Below, in pieces: positions 7,939 to 17,818 of a stretch of 64,000 nucleotides of DNA. Each line of letters starts with the position of its first letter. Within the stretch, counting starts at the first letter, position 1. The DNA is from an uncultured Lachnospiraceae bacterium (GTDB lineage: Bacteria > Bacillota > Clostridia > Lachnospirales > Lachnospiraceae). The position numbers and the translations under genes were made by a program. The DNA is taken from positions 1-64,000 of the forward strand of contig CATXUX010000003.1 in NCBI GenBank assembly GCA_958402795.1, read 5' to 3'. The notes below the pieces were generated by a model, which ran no database searches, was not told where the DNA came from, and saw nothing but the letters and a program-made list of their open reading frames with translations.

Positions 7939-9588
7939 TTACTCATCTTCGTCATCGTCCTCCAGATAGTTTGGCTCGAGCGTCGCAAACGCAACATTGA
8001 CTGCATGATCCGCCACGCGTTCCAGTCCGGAAATTGTATCCGAAAATAAAATTCCCGCCTCCGGAGTACAGCGTCCTTTCGTAAGACGCTTTACATGTGA
8101 GCGCTGCAGTTTTTTCTCGCGCTCATCCACTTCGTCTTCCAACTGGATCACTTCCCGCATATGCTCCGGGTTCTGTCCCGAAAACATTTCCAGCGAATAA
8201 TTCAGCGTGTCCATCACAAGCTCCGTCATATCCATGAGCTGTTTTTCTGCTTTCTCGGAGAAATTGATGTTTTTTTCAATCCGGTCCTTTGCGTAATCTG
8301 CAAAATTTTCCGCATAGTCTCCGATCCGTTCTATGTCATTTACAACGTGGAACAGTGCGCCCAGTGTCTTTGCATCCGATGTCGGGAGCTCCATCGAGCT
8401 GAGTTTTACAAGATAATCCGTGATCGTACGGCTCAGATAATCAATATATTCTTCCTGCCTGTAGACCTCCTCAATCTTTTTCTCATCTTTTGTACAGAGC
8501 GCCTCCATGCCTCTTTGGACATTTTCTCTCGCGGTTTCTCCCATATGTACCAGTTCATGGATCACATCCACGATCGCCGTCGTCGATGTGATCACATTTC
8601 CTTTGCCGATATATTTCAGCTCATAGGCTCCCTCCGGCGCCGCATCCTCTCCCGGAATGATGCGGTATGTCAGTTTGATGATCCAGTCCATGAACGGGAA
8701 TAAAATAATCACGCCGAATACTTTAAATAAGGTATTCGCGTTTGCAACAGCACGTCCGATTCCGCCGCCGGACAGATTCATGAGCAGACTGCAGACCGGA
8801 TTCATCGCAACCGCAATAATCACACAGATGATCGCCGAGCTGATGATATTGAACAGCAGATGGATCCACGCCGCACGCTTTGCATCCTTTTTCCCGTTGA
8901 GACTGACGAGCATCGCCGATACACATGCGCCGATATTGCTGCCGAGAATCATATACAGACACATCGGAAGCTCCATCATTCCCTGATTCGCGAGCATAAT
9001 CAGAATCCCGACCGCCGCCGAGGAACTCTGCAGTGCGGCAGTAACGACCAGTCCGACGAGAATTCCTAAGACCGGATTCTGAAGTGACTGCATGACGGAC
9101 ACGATCTGTGGTGATTCTTTCAGCGCGGCTGTCGCCTCGGACATGGTGTTCATACCCATGAATAAAATACCGAATCCCAGAATCACAACTCCGATTTTTT
9201 TTGCAGTCTGATTCCTGGTAAACATGTACATCGCCGCGCCGACAAAGATAAACAGTGGGGCGACGTCTGACAGATTGAACGCGATCAACTGTCCGGTCAC
9301 CGTCGTACCGATATTTGCGCCCAGGATCACGCCGGATGCCTGACTTAAATTCATCAGTCCGGAGTTTACAAAACTGACTACCATTACTGTCGTCGCACTG
9401 GAAGACTGGATGATTCCTGTAAATACAAGACCTACGATCATTCCGATAAAGCGGTTTCTCGTAAAGAACTCCAGAATCGAACGCATCCGCGCACCCGCCA
9501 CCTGCTGAAGGCCGTCGCTCATCATCTGCATTCCAAACAAAAACATTCCCAGTCCGCCCAGCAGGGATAAAATTGTCATCATATCCAT
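7939..9588 (-). CDS. Na/Pi cotransporter family protein with PhoU-like C-terminal domain
   Basis: A 549-residue membrane protein. The two inverted Na/Pi repeats are marked by QSSSATT (near residue 62) and QSSSAAV (near residue 186), which form the substrate site in NptA/NPT2-type carriers. After about residue 320 it becomes soluble and helical, with PhoU-like helices (HVVNDIERIGDYAENFADYA and VADHAVNVAFATLE) that probably regulate the transporter. It should move phosphate with sodium, although some bacterial members act in phosphate export or homeostasis. The gene lies 26 bp after ribF in the same direction, so it may be read through from the truB-ribF operon. Confidence 0.88.
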   Translation of the reverse strand: MDMMTILSLLGGLGMFLFGMQMMSDGLQQVAGARMRSILEFFTRNRFIGMIVGLVFTGIIQSSSATTVMVVSFVNSGLMNLSQASGVILGANIGTTVTGQLIAFNLSDVAPLFIFVGAAMYMFTRNQTAKKIGVVILGFGILFMGMNTMSEATAALKESPQIVSVMQSLQNPVLGILVGLVVTAALQSSSAAVGILIMLANQGMMELPMCLYMILGSNIGACVSAMLVSLNGKKDAKRAAWIHLLFNIISSAIICVIIAVAMNPVCSLLMNLSGGGIGRAVANANTLFKVFGVIILFPFMDWIIKLTYRIIPGEDAAPEGAYELKYIGKGNVITSTTAIVDVIHELVHMGETARENVQRGMEALCTKDEKKIEEVYRQEEYIDYLSRTITDYLVKLSSMELPTSDAKTLGALFHVVNDIERIGDYAENFADYAKDRIEKNINFSEKAEKQLMDMTELVMDTLNYSLEMFSGQNPEHMREVIQLEDEVDEREKKLQRSHVKRLTKGRCTPEAGILFSDTISGLERVADHAVNVAFATLEPNYLEDDDEDE

Positions 9589-9614
9589 TTGTTTTTCCTA
9601 ACACTTTCTCTGAA

Positions 9615-10505
9615 TCACAGGTTAAAGTATGCTCTCCCGTAAAGAAGATCGATATCGACCTGATGTTTGAGTTCCTCTACGGAATCAAACCGCATCTCCG
9701 GACGTTCAAAATCCAGGAAACGGATTTCAATCTTCTTACCGTATGCATCCCCCTCATATCCGAACACATAGACTTCCGCCAGAAGCTGCGGAATCTTTGC
9801 GACCGTCGGCTTCACACCGACATTCCCAATGGAGGGATACACCGTACCGTCGATCACGGTTTCGCATGCATACACTCCGTATCTGGGAGCAATCTTCCTT
9901 CCGTCCCATGATACGTTCATGGTCGGAAATCCGAGCGTCCTCCCGAGACGTTTCCCGTGTTCCACCGTCCCGCTTGTACAATACGTATATCCAAGCAGTC
10001 TGGAAGCCAGCTTTACATTTCCTTCTTTCAGAAGTTCCCGCACATAGGTGCTGCTGATCTCTCTTTCATGGTATTTCTTTTTTTCGATCACTTCCACGCG
10101 GTATCCATACTGCCCGGCATACTTCTGCAGCATTTCTGCATCTCCGCGCACTTCATATCCGAACCTGAAATCCGTTCCGATGATCACGTCTTTTACATGC
10201 ATCGTGTCCACCAGAATACGCCGGATGAACTGTTCTGCCTCCATCTCACGAAGCTCTTTCGTAAATGGACACTCGATCAGGCAGTCCACCTCTCCTTCCA
10301 GCCGGGCGCGCCGCTCTTCATTTGTCAAAAGGGATTCCTTTCCCATATCAAATGCACAGACAATACTGCAGGTGTCCTCGTCCGACAATTCTCTGACACG
10401 GTCGATCAGCAGTTGATGTCCGCGGTGCAGACAGTCAAATTTGCCGAGCGTGACCGCCGAACGTTTTTCACTCTGATACGCACTTATCTCTGTCAAATAC
10501 TGCAT
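9615..10505 (-). CDS. ribF: Bifunctional riboflavin kinase / FAD synthetase
   Basis: A 296-residue two-domain enzyme. The N-terminal nucleotidyltransferase domain has GKFDCLHRGHQ, with the HxGH-type adenylylation motif, and the C-terminal flavokinase domain has the GRTLGFPTMN motif. It converts riboflavin to FMN and then to FAD in the cytoplasm. The ATG at 10505 lies 1 bp after the truB stop with AAAGGA as ribosome binding site, so the two genes are translationally linked, an arrangement conserved in Firmicutes. Confidence 0.95.
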   Translation of the reverse strand: MQYLTEISAYQSEKRSAVTLGKFDCLHRGHQLLIDRVRELSDEDTCSIVCAFDMGKESLLTNEERRARLEGEVDCLIECPFTKELREMEAEQFIRRILVDTMHVKDVIIGTDFRFGYEVRGDAEMLQKYAGQYGYRVEVIEKKKYHEREISSTYVRELLKEGNVKLASRLLGYTYCTSGTVEHGKRLGRTLGFPTMNVSWDGRKIAPRYGVYACETVIDGTVYPSIGNVGVKPTVAKIPQLLAEVYVFGYEGDAYGKKIEIRFLDFERPEMRFDSVEELKHQVDIDLLYGRAYFNL

Positions 10506-10506
10506 G

Positions 10507-11427
10507 TTATCCTTTTATCTCCTCCTGGTCCAAAAACATCTTCTCCACCGTGTATTTTTTCTGCTTTTCATGATAGCGGAAAATTCCGACAAAATGCGCT
10601 TCACAGTCATAGACGCGGACCTGCTCCCCTTCCGGGAGCGCTGTATCGTTTATAACCTGGTCCGCTCCCAGCTCATTGCCATTATAAGCAGACTGTTCAA
10701 ACATTTTTTTTACTGTAACTGCTTTATGATCCGCGAAAAGCGCATCCACCGGAATCAATATCTCCCGGAAACGTCCGCTGCGCCTGTACTCTTCCACCTG
10801 TGTAAGTGTCAGGCTGTCCTTTCTCTCAAACGGTCCGGTTTTCGTGCGTACCAGTTGTTCCATACAACCTCCGCATCCCAGTTTTTCACCGATATCATGA
10901 CAAAGTGTGCGGATATACGTCCCCTTGGAGCATTCCACCTGCATGCGCACTCTCGGCAGATCAACCTCAAGGATACGGATCGCATAAATCCGGACTCTGC
11001 GCGGCGTTCTCTCGATCGTCCTGCCCTCTCTTGCAAGTTCATAGAGCTTCCGGCCGTTTACCTTCAAAGCAGAATACATCGGCGGGATCTGATCATAATC
11101 CCCTTCAAAATCCCGGATACATCTGCTTACTTCCTCACGGGACAGACCATATGTATCCTTTGTTTCCAGTATCGTTCCGGACAGATCCTGTGTGTCAGTC
11201 ACAGTTCCAAGCAGGAGGACGGTCTCATAGACTTTCGTCTGATCTGTCAGCATATCACACAGTTTTGTTGCCTTTCCCAGACAGACCGGAAGAACGCCCT
11301 CTGCATCCGGATCCAGTGTTCCGGTATGTCCGATCTTTTTCTGTTCGACGATGCCGCGCAGCTTTGCCACGACGTCGTGTGAAGTATATCCTTTTTCTTT
11401 GTATATATTCAGGACTCCGTTAATCAT
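10507..11427 (-). CDS. truB: tRNA pseudouridine(55) synthase
   Basis: A 306-residue enzyme that makes pseudouridine 55 in the T-loop of tRNAs. The signature GHTGTLDPDAEGVL contains the catalytic aspartate D39, and the C-terminal part carries a small PUA-like extension. The open frame extends 21 codons upstream, but the ATG at 11427 gives the family start MINGVLNIYKEKG. This start overlaps the end of nrnA by 8 bp and has only a G-rich, weak ribosome binding site, so translation is probably coupled to nrnA. Confidence 0.95.
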   Translation of the reverse strand: MINGVLNIYKEKGYTSHDVVAKLRGIVEQKKIGHTGTLDPDAEGVLPVCLGKATKLCDMLTDQTKVYETVLLLGTVTDTQDLSGTILETKDTYGLSREEVSRCIRDFEGDYDQIPPMYSALKVNGRKLYELAREGRTIERTPRRVRIYAIRILEVDLPRVRMQVECSKGTYIRTLCHDIGEKLGCGGCMEQLVRTKTGPFERKDSLTLTQVEEYRRSGRFREILIPVDALFADHKAVTVKKMFEQSAYNGNELGADQVINDTALPEGEQVRVYDCEAHFVGIFRYHEKQKKYTVEKMFLDQEEIKG

Positions 11428-12397
11428 CCGCACACGCCCCCGCCGCTTTGAGCTGACGCTCGATCTGTCCGCTGATATTATTAACAACATCGTGGAACGT
11501 CCCTTTCATGGTGACACCTGCCGCGCGTACATGGCCTCCGCCTCCGAAATACGCCGCAATACGGCTGACATCCACCGTCTCTTTGGAACGCAGGCTGACT
11601 TTATACTCCTGCGGCTTTAGCTCATGCATGAAAATCGCGACTTCTGTTCCTGCCGTATTGCGGAGCTGGTTTACGATTCCCTCCAGATCCGCCGGCTTTG
11701 CCTCGAAGAAGTCCATATCTTTCTTCGTGACATAAGAAACGATACATTGTTTATCCAAAATCAGCATGCTTTCCAGAAGTGCTTTCCCGAGGATCTGATT
11801 CTGAATATATGTCTTTTCATAATAAGTCCGGTCGATGATCAGACTTCCGTTTACCCCTTTCCGCAGCAGAGCAGCCGCAGCCTCCATGGTTTCCGGAGCA
11901 GTACAGGAATATTGAAAGATCCCTGTGTCATGTGCCATCCCCATATACAGTGCTTCAGCGCACGGCAGACTGATCTTTTCCGGATCAAGCAGCCGGTATA
12001 CCAGTTCGGAAGCAGAGCTTGCGTCCGGTATGATCTCGTTATAATCTGCAAACTCACGGTTGCTGATATGATGATCGATGCACAGCGTTTCCTTCGCATG
12101 TTCAAAGAGCGGCGCGGAAAATCCGAGCCGTTTCTCATCACCGCAGTCCAGACAGATGAACAGATCATAGACCGCATCTTCCGGAATCTCGTGGCGGATT
12201 ACTTCCGTCCCCCGGATCAAATGGAAGGAATCCGGAATCTCTTCCAGATACACATCCGTTTCTATCTGGGGATACTGCTCTTTCAGATACAGATATAGTC
12301 CCATTACCGATCCTACGCAGTCGCCGTCCGGACGGATATGTCCGCCCAGCGCGATATGGCGTCTGCCTTCAAGGATCTCGGATAATACAATACTCAT
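11420..12397 (-). CDS. nrnA: DHH-family oligoribonuclease / pAp phosphatase
   Basis: A 325-residue DHH/DHHA1 protein. The metal-binding motifs are RPDGDCVGS (residues 22-30), LDCGD, and the signature DHH in CIDHHISN; the C-terminal DHHA1 domain has GGGGHVRAAG. NrnA degrades short RNA fragments and dephosphorylates 3'-phosphoadenosine 5'-phosphate. It starts within the last codons of rbfA (4 bp overlap) and overlaps the start of truB, in the usual Firmicute order rbfA-nrnA-truB. Confidence 0.92.
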   Translation of the reverse strand: MSIVLSEILEGRRHIALGGHIRPDGDCVGSVMGLYLYLKEQYPQIETDVYLEEIPDSFHLIRGTEVIRHEIPEDAVYDLFICLDCGDEKRLGFSAPLFEHAKETLCIDHHISNREFADYNEIIPDASSASELVYRLLDPEKISLPCAEALYMGMAHDTGIFQYSCTAPETMEAAAALLRKGVNGSLIIDRTYYEKTYIQNQILGKALLESMLILDKQCIVSYVTKKDMDFFEAKPADLEGIVNQLRNTAGTEVAIFMHELKPQEYKVSLRSKETVDVSRIAAYFGGGGHVRAAGVTMKGTFHDVVNNISGQIERQLKAAGACADD

Positions 12398-12768
12398 GAT
12401 TCCTCACCGTCTTTCAGATCTTTTGTCAGCTCGTCGATCTTTCTGCTCATCTTTACTCCATACTCGATCGACTGATCCAGAATAAATGTAATCTCAGGCG
12501 TATTTCTCATATTGACTGTCCGCGCCAGCTCCCGGCGGATATATCCTTCCGCGCTCTGAAGACCTTTGATCGTATCTGCCTGTGCCCTTTCGTCTCCCAG
12601 CACACTGATATAGGCTTTGCATGTCTTCAGATCCGGAGCCACCTCTACGGCAGTTACCGATGTCATAGGCGCAACCCGCGGATCCTTGATGCCGCTGCGG
12701 AGGATATTACTTAATTCCCGCTGCACCTCCGCATTGACTCTTGTATTTTTGATACTGTTCTTTCTCAT
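12394..12768 (-). CDS. rbfA: Ribosome-binding factor A
   Basis: A 124-residue KH-fold protein that assists maturation of the 16S rRNA 5' end and cold adaptation. Recognised by RVNAEVQRELSNIL at the N-terminus and the DPRVAPMTSVTAVEV core. The frame is open 11 codons further, but the ATG at 12768 gives the family start and is preceded by AAAGGAG. It lies 44 bp after infB. Confidence 0.95.
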   Translation of the reverse strand: MRKNSIKNTRVNAEVQRELSNILRSGIKDPRVAPMTSVTAVEVAPDLKTCKAYISVLGDERAQADTIKGLQSAEGYIRRELARTVNMRNTPEITFILDQSIEYGVKMSRKIDELTKDLKDGEES

Positions 12769-12812
12769 GATACACACTGCTCCTTTCCTGTACTGGAACA
12801 CTGCCAGTCGTG

Positions 12813-15800
12813 CTATTTCCGTTCCACTTCGACCATCTTGTAGGATTCTGCCTGGTCGCCCTCCTGGATGTCGTTAAAGTTTTCAAATACGAATCCGCAC
12901 TCATATCCTGCACGGACCTCTTTCACATCATCCTTGAAACGACGCAGGGAAGCGAGCGGACCATCATAGATCACGATGCCTTCACGCGACAGCCGGACAG
13001 AGCAGTTGCGCTCGAAAATACCGTCCTGCACGTATGCTCCTGCAATGGTTCCGACTCCGGACGCCTTGAATGTCTGGCGTACTTCGGCGTGCCCAAGTAC
13101 CTTTTCTTCAAATACCGGATCAAGCATCCCTTTCATCGCAGCTTCTACATCTGCGATCGCATCATAGATCACGCGGTAAAGCCTCATATCTACGCCCTCG
13201 CGTTCCGCTGTTTCCTTTGCGGTCGCGTCCGGACGCACGTTAAATCCGATGATGATGGCGTTGGACGCCGAGGCAAGCATCACGTCGGACTCGTTGATCG
13301 CGCCGACGCCGCCGTGGATCACTTTGATCACAACCTCGTCATTAGAGAGCTTAAGCAGACTCTGTCTGAGGGCTTCCACAGATCCCTGCACATCCGCTTT
13401 TACAACGATATCCAGTTCTTTCAGGCTGCCTTCCTGAATCTGGCTGAACAGATCATCCAGAGACATCCTGGATTTTGTTTCTTCCAGAAGTTTCACCTTG
13501 TTCTGCGAAATGAAAGTCTCCGCAAAGCTCCGTGCCTCCTTCTCTGTCTCGCATCCGACAAACACTTCGCCGGCATTTGGAACATCATCCAGACCAAGAA
13601 TCTCTACCGGCTGGGACGGTCCTGCTTCTTTTACTCTGCGTCCCTTGTCATCCATCATCGCACGCACCTTGCCGTGTGCGGCTCCCGCCGCGATGGCGTC
13701 GCCCACATGGAGCGTACCCTTCTGAACAAGTACTGTCGCAACCGTACCTTTTCCTTTATCCAGTCTCGCTTCGATCACAAGACCTCTTGCCGCACGGTTC
13801 GGATTTGCCTTAAGTTCAAGGACCTCCGCTGTCAGAAGGATCATCTCCAGAAGTTCCGGAATTCCTTCTTTCGTATGTGCGGATACCGGTACAAAGATCG
13901 TACTGCCGCCCCAGTCTTCCGGGATCAGCTCATACTCGGTTAATTCCTGCTTCACACGTTCGATATTCGCACTTGGTTTATCAATCTTGTTGATGGCAAC
14001 GATGATCTCAACGCCTGCCGCTTTCGCATGGTTGATTGCTTCCACTGTCTGCGGCATTACGCCGTCATCTGCCGCCACAACAAGGATCGCGATATCGGTA
14101 GAATTGGCTCCACGCATACGCATGGCGGTGAACGCTTCATGTCCCGGGGTATCGAGGAATGTAATCTTCTCCCCGTTCACCTCTACTACTGACGCTCCGA
14201 TGTGCTGCGTGATACCGCCCGCTTCCCTTCCGGTTACATTGGAGTTGCGGATCGCATCCAGCAGAGACGTTTTTCCGTGGTCTACGTGTCCCATCACACA
14301 AACGACCGGCGGGCGCTTCTGCATATCTGCCGTATCTTCTTCCTCTTCTTTCAGAAGTTCCTCGATTACGTCAACGACCTCTTCTTTTTCGCAGAGGACG
14401 TCAAATTCCATTGCAATTTCTTCCGCTGTATCATAGTCAATCTCCTGATTGACCGTCACAACCTTTCCCTGCAGGAACAGCTTTTTGATGATCGCCGCCG
14501 GAACGACTTTCATCTTATCTGCAAGCTCTTTGATCGTCAGCGTCTCCGGAATTATGATCTGTTTGATCTTTTCCTCTTCAACCGGCTTTGGCTGTGGTTT
14601 CTGCGGTTTTGACTGCTTCTGCAGTCTTTGTGTCTTCTGCTGCTTGGAGTCCGCCGCCTGTTTCTGCTTTTTGCCTTTCTTTCCTTTGTTTTCGAACTCC
14701 GAATCCCGCAGTTCTTTCTTCTTGTAATCTTTCTCTTTATCCTTTGCCTTGTTTCTCTGGCTCTTCTGCTGTTCTACGATCGGTGTGGACATCGAATCCC
14801 GGTCGCTGCGGAAATTCTGTCTTCCCTGCTGTGAATAACCATTTCCTGACTGGCTTCTGCCGTTTCTGTCATTTCTTTCTGACAGATTCCGGTCACCGCG
14901 GTCATTTCTCGGTCCGCGTCCGTCGCGGTCATTCCTGCGAGCACCGTCACGATCGCCATACTGGGAACGTCCTCTTCTGTCACCGCGGTCATTTCTTGGT
15001 CCGCGTCCGTCCCGGTCGTTGCGGTCGCCTCTGCGGGCACCGCGGTCATTTCTGTCGTTTCTGTCGCCGCGGTCATTCCGGTCGCCTCTTCCGGTGCGTT
15101 CTCCGCGCTCCGGTCTGTCTGTGCGGTCACTCCGCTCCGGTCTGTCAGATCTCGGTCCGCGTCCGCCGCGGTCACCCCGGTCGTTTCTTCCGGCACGTTC
15201 TCCGCGCTCTGATCTGTCTGCGCGATCACTGCGCTCCGGTCTGTCGACGCGTTCCGTTGCTTCACCCCGGCTCTTCTTCCGGTTTCTGTCGTCGCGCGCC
15301 GCGCGAGGTTCCTCTGTTTTTGTCTGTGCGGCATTCTGAACCGGTTTTTCGGTATCGCGCTGCGCCTGCACATTCTCTGCCGGTCTTTCAGCCGGTACGG
15401 CTTCCTGTGATCTGACAGCCTGCGCCGGTTTTCCCTGCGGACGATTTCCTGCCGGACTTACCGGTTTTGCCGCGGCGGAGGTTCCTGCCGCTTTGCTCTG
15501 TCCCGGCCGAACTCCCTGTGCGGAGCGTGCGCCCGGGCGGTTTCCCTGCGGTTTTCCCACACTCTTTGAATTCTGAGGACGGAATACCTGCATGATCGTC
15601 TTTTTCTTCGGCGCCGCGGCGGTTTTTCCCTTCTCCGCATCCGCCGGCGTCTGCTCTGACAGTCCGCCTTTGCGCTTTGCATATTCATTGCGGACTACTG
15701 TTGCCTCATGCTCCTCCAGCATACTGGAATGACTCTTTCCGTCAATATTTTTTCTGTTCAGGATCTCCAGAATCTCCTTGCTCTGTGCTCCCAGTTCTTT

Positions 15801-15830
15801 TGCCAACTCATGTACTCTCAATTTTGCCAT
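12813..15830 (-). CDS. infB: Translation initiation factor IF-2
   Basis: A 1005-residue GTPase that delivers initiator tRNA to the 30S subunit. The short N-terminal helical IF2-N domain (AKLRVHELAKELG) is followed by a very long disordered region, then a second IF2-N domain near residue 425. The G domain starts around residue 510 (GHVDHGKTS, DTPGHEA, NKID), and domains II to IV follow. The linker, roughly residues 180-345, is almost only Arg, Asp, Gly, Asn and Glu in short degenerate repeats, and the DNA is correspondingly repetitive. The ATG at 15830 is preferred over an in-frame GTG at 15839 because AAGGAGGT then has normal spacing. Confidence 0.97.
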   Translation of the reverse strand: MAKLRVHELAKELGAQSKEILEILNRKNIDGKSHSSMLEEHEATVVRNEYAKRKGGLSEQTPADAEKGKTAAAPKKKTIMQVFRPQNSKSVGKPQGNRPGARSAQGVRPGQSKAAGTSAAAKPVSPAGNRPQGKPAQAVRSQEAVPAERPAENVQAQRDTEKPVQNAAQTKTEEPRAARDDRNRKKSRGEATERVDRPERSDRADRSERGERAGRNDRGDRGGRGPRSDRPERSDRTDRPERGERTGRGDRNDRGDRNDRNDRGARRGDRNDRDGRGPRNDRGDRRGRSQYGDRDGARRNDRDGRGPRNDRGDRNLSERNDRNGRSQSGNGYSQQGRQNFRSDRDSMSTPIVEQQKSQRNKAKDKEKDYKKKELRDSEFENKGKKGKKQKQAADSKQQKTQRLQKQSKPQKPQPKPVEEEKIKQIIIPETLTIKELADKMKVVPAAIIKKLFLQGKVVTVNQEIDYDTAEEIAMEFDVLCEKEEVVDVIEELLKEEEEDTADMQKRPPVVCVMGHVDHGKTSLLDAIRNSNVTGREAGGITQHIGASVVEVNGEKITFLDTPGHEAFTAMRMRGANSTDIAILVVAADDGVMPQTVEAINHAKAAGVEIIVAINKIDKPSANIERVKQELTEYELIPEDWGGSTIFVPVSAHTKEGIPELLEMILLTAEVLELKANPNRAARGLVIEARLDKGKGTVATVLVQKGTLHVGDAIAAGAAHGKVRAMMDDKGRRVKEAGPSQPVEILGLDDVPNAGEVFVGCETEKEARSFAETFISQNKVKLLEETKSRMSLDDLFSQIQEGSLKELDIVVKADVQGSVEALRQSLLKLSNDEVVIKVIHGGVGAINESDVMLASASNAIIIGFNVRPDATAKETAEREGVDMRLYRVIYDAIADVEAAMKGMLDPVFEEKVLGHAEVRQTFKASGVGTIAGAYVQDGIFERNCSVRLSREGIVIYDGPLASLRRFKDDVKEVRAGYECGFVFENFNDIQEGDQAESYKMVEVERK

Positions 15831-15847
15831 ATTATTCACTACCTCCT

Positions 15848-16177
15848 TTATGCAATTGTCTCGTCATCGGTTTCGAATTGTTTTTGAATCCCGTTTGCAA
15901 ATCCTTCGTCCAATATTGCCAGAGATGCACGGAATTCCTTTCCCATTGCATGCCCTAAGGTATTTTTATCTCCGTGAAAATAAATTGGAACCTTATAAAA
16001 TTCACACATATCCCGAAACTTTTTTTTCGTGTTGTCTGAAGAATCCTCTGCCACGATCACGAGCGCCGCCTTTCCCGACTTCACTTCCCGCTCTGTCATA
16101 AACTCTCCGCTTACGCATCTTCCGGCCTTTGTCGCAAGTCCGACCAGAGATAAGATTTTATTCTGCCGCAATCTCAT
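15848..16177 (-). CDS. rplGA: L7Ae/L30e-family ribosomal-like protein YlxQ
   Basis: A 109-residue L7Ae-fold protein, recognised by KILSLVGLATKAGRCVSGE at the N-terminus. The family binds kink-turn RNA; the cellular role of the YlxQ group is unclear. Its position between rnpM and infB is highly conserved in Firmicutes. It overlaps the 3' end of rnpM by 20 bp. Confidence 0.9.
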   Translation of the reverse strand: MRLRQNKILSLVGLATKAGRCVSGEFMTEREVKSGKAALVIVAEDSSDNTKKKFRDMCEFYKVPIYFHGDKNTLGHAMGKEFRASLAILDEGFANGIQKQFETDDETIA

Positions 16178-16445
16178 TCATCTCCTTTTCCAGATGTTCG
16201 TATACGTCCGCAGGAATCGCCTGTTTAAAGGAACGCTCCAGGCCTTTGTTCTTCACAGCCTTTGCAAAACACGTTTTGGAAGGGCACAGATATGCGCCCC
16301 GTCCGTTCTTTTTCCCCGTTGCGTCAAGAAGAAACGTATCTTCCCCGGTTCTGAGAATACGGATCATCTCTTTCTTCGGTTTCATCTCGCCGCAGCCGAC
16401 GCATCTTCGCATCGGAATCTTTCGTTTTACAGCCAAACGCCTCAC
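16158..16445 (-). CDS. rnpM: RNase P modulator RnpM (YlxR, DUF448)
   Basis: A small basic protein with the YlxR signature PMRRCVGCG and GRGAYLCP. YlxR/RnpM binds RNase P RNA and modulates its activity. The start is uncertain: no ATG suits. The GTG at 16445 has a ribosome binding site too close, whereas a TTG at 16436 (three codons later) has AAGAGGTG at 6 bp and may be the true start, giving 92 instead of 95 residues. Position between nusA and rplGA is the standard one. Confidence 0.92.
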   Translation of the reverse strand: MRRLAVKRKIPMRRCVGCGEMKPKKEMIRILRTGEDTFLLDATGKKNGRGAYLCPSKTCFAKAVKNKGLERSFKQAIPADVYEHLEKEMNEIAAE

Positions 16446-16483
16446 CTCTTCTGATGGATTTTCTTTTTTATATCTCTGTATGC

Positions 16484-17716
16484 TTATTCAACACTTCCGC
16501 CGTCGTCATTCCCATCGAAATCTTCGTCCGCAAACATATCGTCCGTATCATCATCTTCGTCGTAAAAGTCGTCTTCCGGTTCATCCTCATACGGCTGTTC
16601 GATCGCGCCGACGAACCCGTCTTCATCCATCTCATCCGCGATCCCCATCTGTTCCATATAGTCCTCCGGAAGCTCGCCTGCCTCGATTGCCTGTGTCTCG
16701 CTCTTGATATCAATCTTATACCCGGTCAGGCGCGCGGCCAGTCTTGCATTCTGTCCTTCCTTGCCGATCGCAAGAGAAAGCTGGTAGTCCGGCACGATCA
16801 CGCTTGCCACTTTCTCATCCGGATCCGCCGCCACAGAAATCACCTTTGCCGGACTGAGCGCGTTCTCGATCAGAAGCGCAGGGTTCTCATCCCAGTTGAT
16901 AATATCAATCTTTTCGCCGCGCAGCTCGTTTACAACAGCATTGACACGCGCGCCGTTCATACCTACGCAGGCGCCAACCGGATCAACGTTCTCATCATTC
17001 GACCATACCGCCATCTTCGTACGGGAGCCTGCCTCACGGGCAATGCTCTTGATCTCAACGATCCCCTCGCGGATCTCCGTCACTTCCGCCTCAAAAAGAC
17101 GCTTCACCAGTTCCGGATGGGTACGGGAGACGATGATCTTGGGGCCCTTCGTCGTATTCTTTACTTCCACAATATACAGTTTGATCCGTTCCGTCGGCTT
17201 GAAAGTCTCCCCGCGTACCTGTTCACTCTCTGTCAGCATGGCGTCGGCTCTTCCAAGGTTAATACTGATATTCTTGCCGACATAACGCTGAACAATACCT
17301 GTCACAATATCCTTTTCTTTCTCGTAGAACTGATCATAGATCACCTTGCGCTCTTCCTCCCGGATCTTCTGGAGGATCAGGTTCTTCGCGTTCTGCGTTG
17401 CGATACGGCCGAATGACTTGGATTCCACAGGAATCTGCGCCACATCGCCGATCTGGAGAGAAGAATCCAGCTTTTCGGCGTCTTCAAGACTGATCTCCAG
17501 CGCCGGATCCATCACCTCCTCAACCACTTCCTTTTCCGCGATCACCGAATAATCGCAGGTTTCCCGGTTCATGATCACTTTGATGTTATCCGCTGTACCA
17601 AAGTGGTTCTTACATGCACTCATCAGAGAATTTTCAATCGCGTCCAGCATCACATCCTTGCTGATGTTTTTCTCTTTTTCCAGAACGGTCAATGCTTCCA
17701 TTAATTCTGTGTTCAT
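16484..17716 (-). CDS. nusA: Transcription termination/antitermination factor NusA
   Basis: A 410-residue protein. In order: N-terminal RNA polymerase-binding domain (MNTELMEALTVLEKEKNIS), S1 domain near residues 135-200, KH1 with GACVGMNGARV, KH2 with AIGKEGQNARLAARLTG, and a strongly acidic C-terminal tail from about residue 355. It modulates pausing, termination and antitermination. The ATG at 17716 follows AGGAGGAATC and is preferred to an in-frame upstream start at 17737. Second gene of the rimP operon. Confidence 0.96.
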   Translation of the reverse strand: MNTELMEALTVLEKEKNISKDVMLDAIENSLMSACKNHFGTADNIKVIMNRETCDYSVIAEKEVVEEVMDPALEISLEDAEKLDSSLQIGDVAQIPVESKSFGRIATQNAKNLILQKIREEERKVIYDQFYEKEKDIVTGIVQRYVGKNISINLGRADAMLTESEQVRGETFKPTERIKLYIVEVKNTTKGPKIIVSRTHPELVKRLFEAEVTEIREGIVEIKSIAREAGSRTKMAVWSNDENVDPVGACVGMNGARVNAVVNELRGEKIDIINWDENPALLIENALSPAKVISVAADPDEKVASVIVPDYQLSLAIGKEGQNARLAARLTGYKIDIKSETQAIEAGELPEDYMEQMGIADEMDEDGFVGAIEQPYEDEPEDDFYDEDDDTDDMFADEDFDGNDDGGSVE

Positions 17717-17818
17717 TTTCTTGATTCCTCCTGTCATATATTCTGATTTCTATTCCGGGATCTGCCCGGTTCCCGGTTAAACGCCTCCGGCGTGTTTCAA
17801 AAAATTCACCCGCCCGGC

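Noticed and set aside
15019..15339. Long open frames opposite infB
   Set aside because: They come from the Arg/Asp/Gly repeat codons of IF-2 read on the other strand; no ribosome binding site and low-complexity product.
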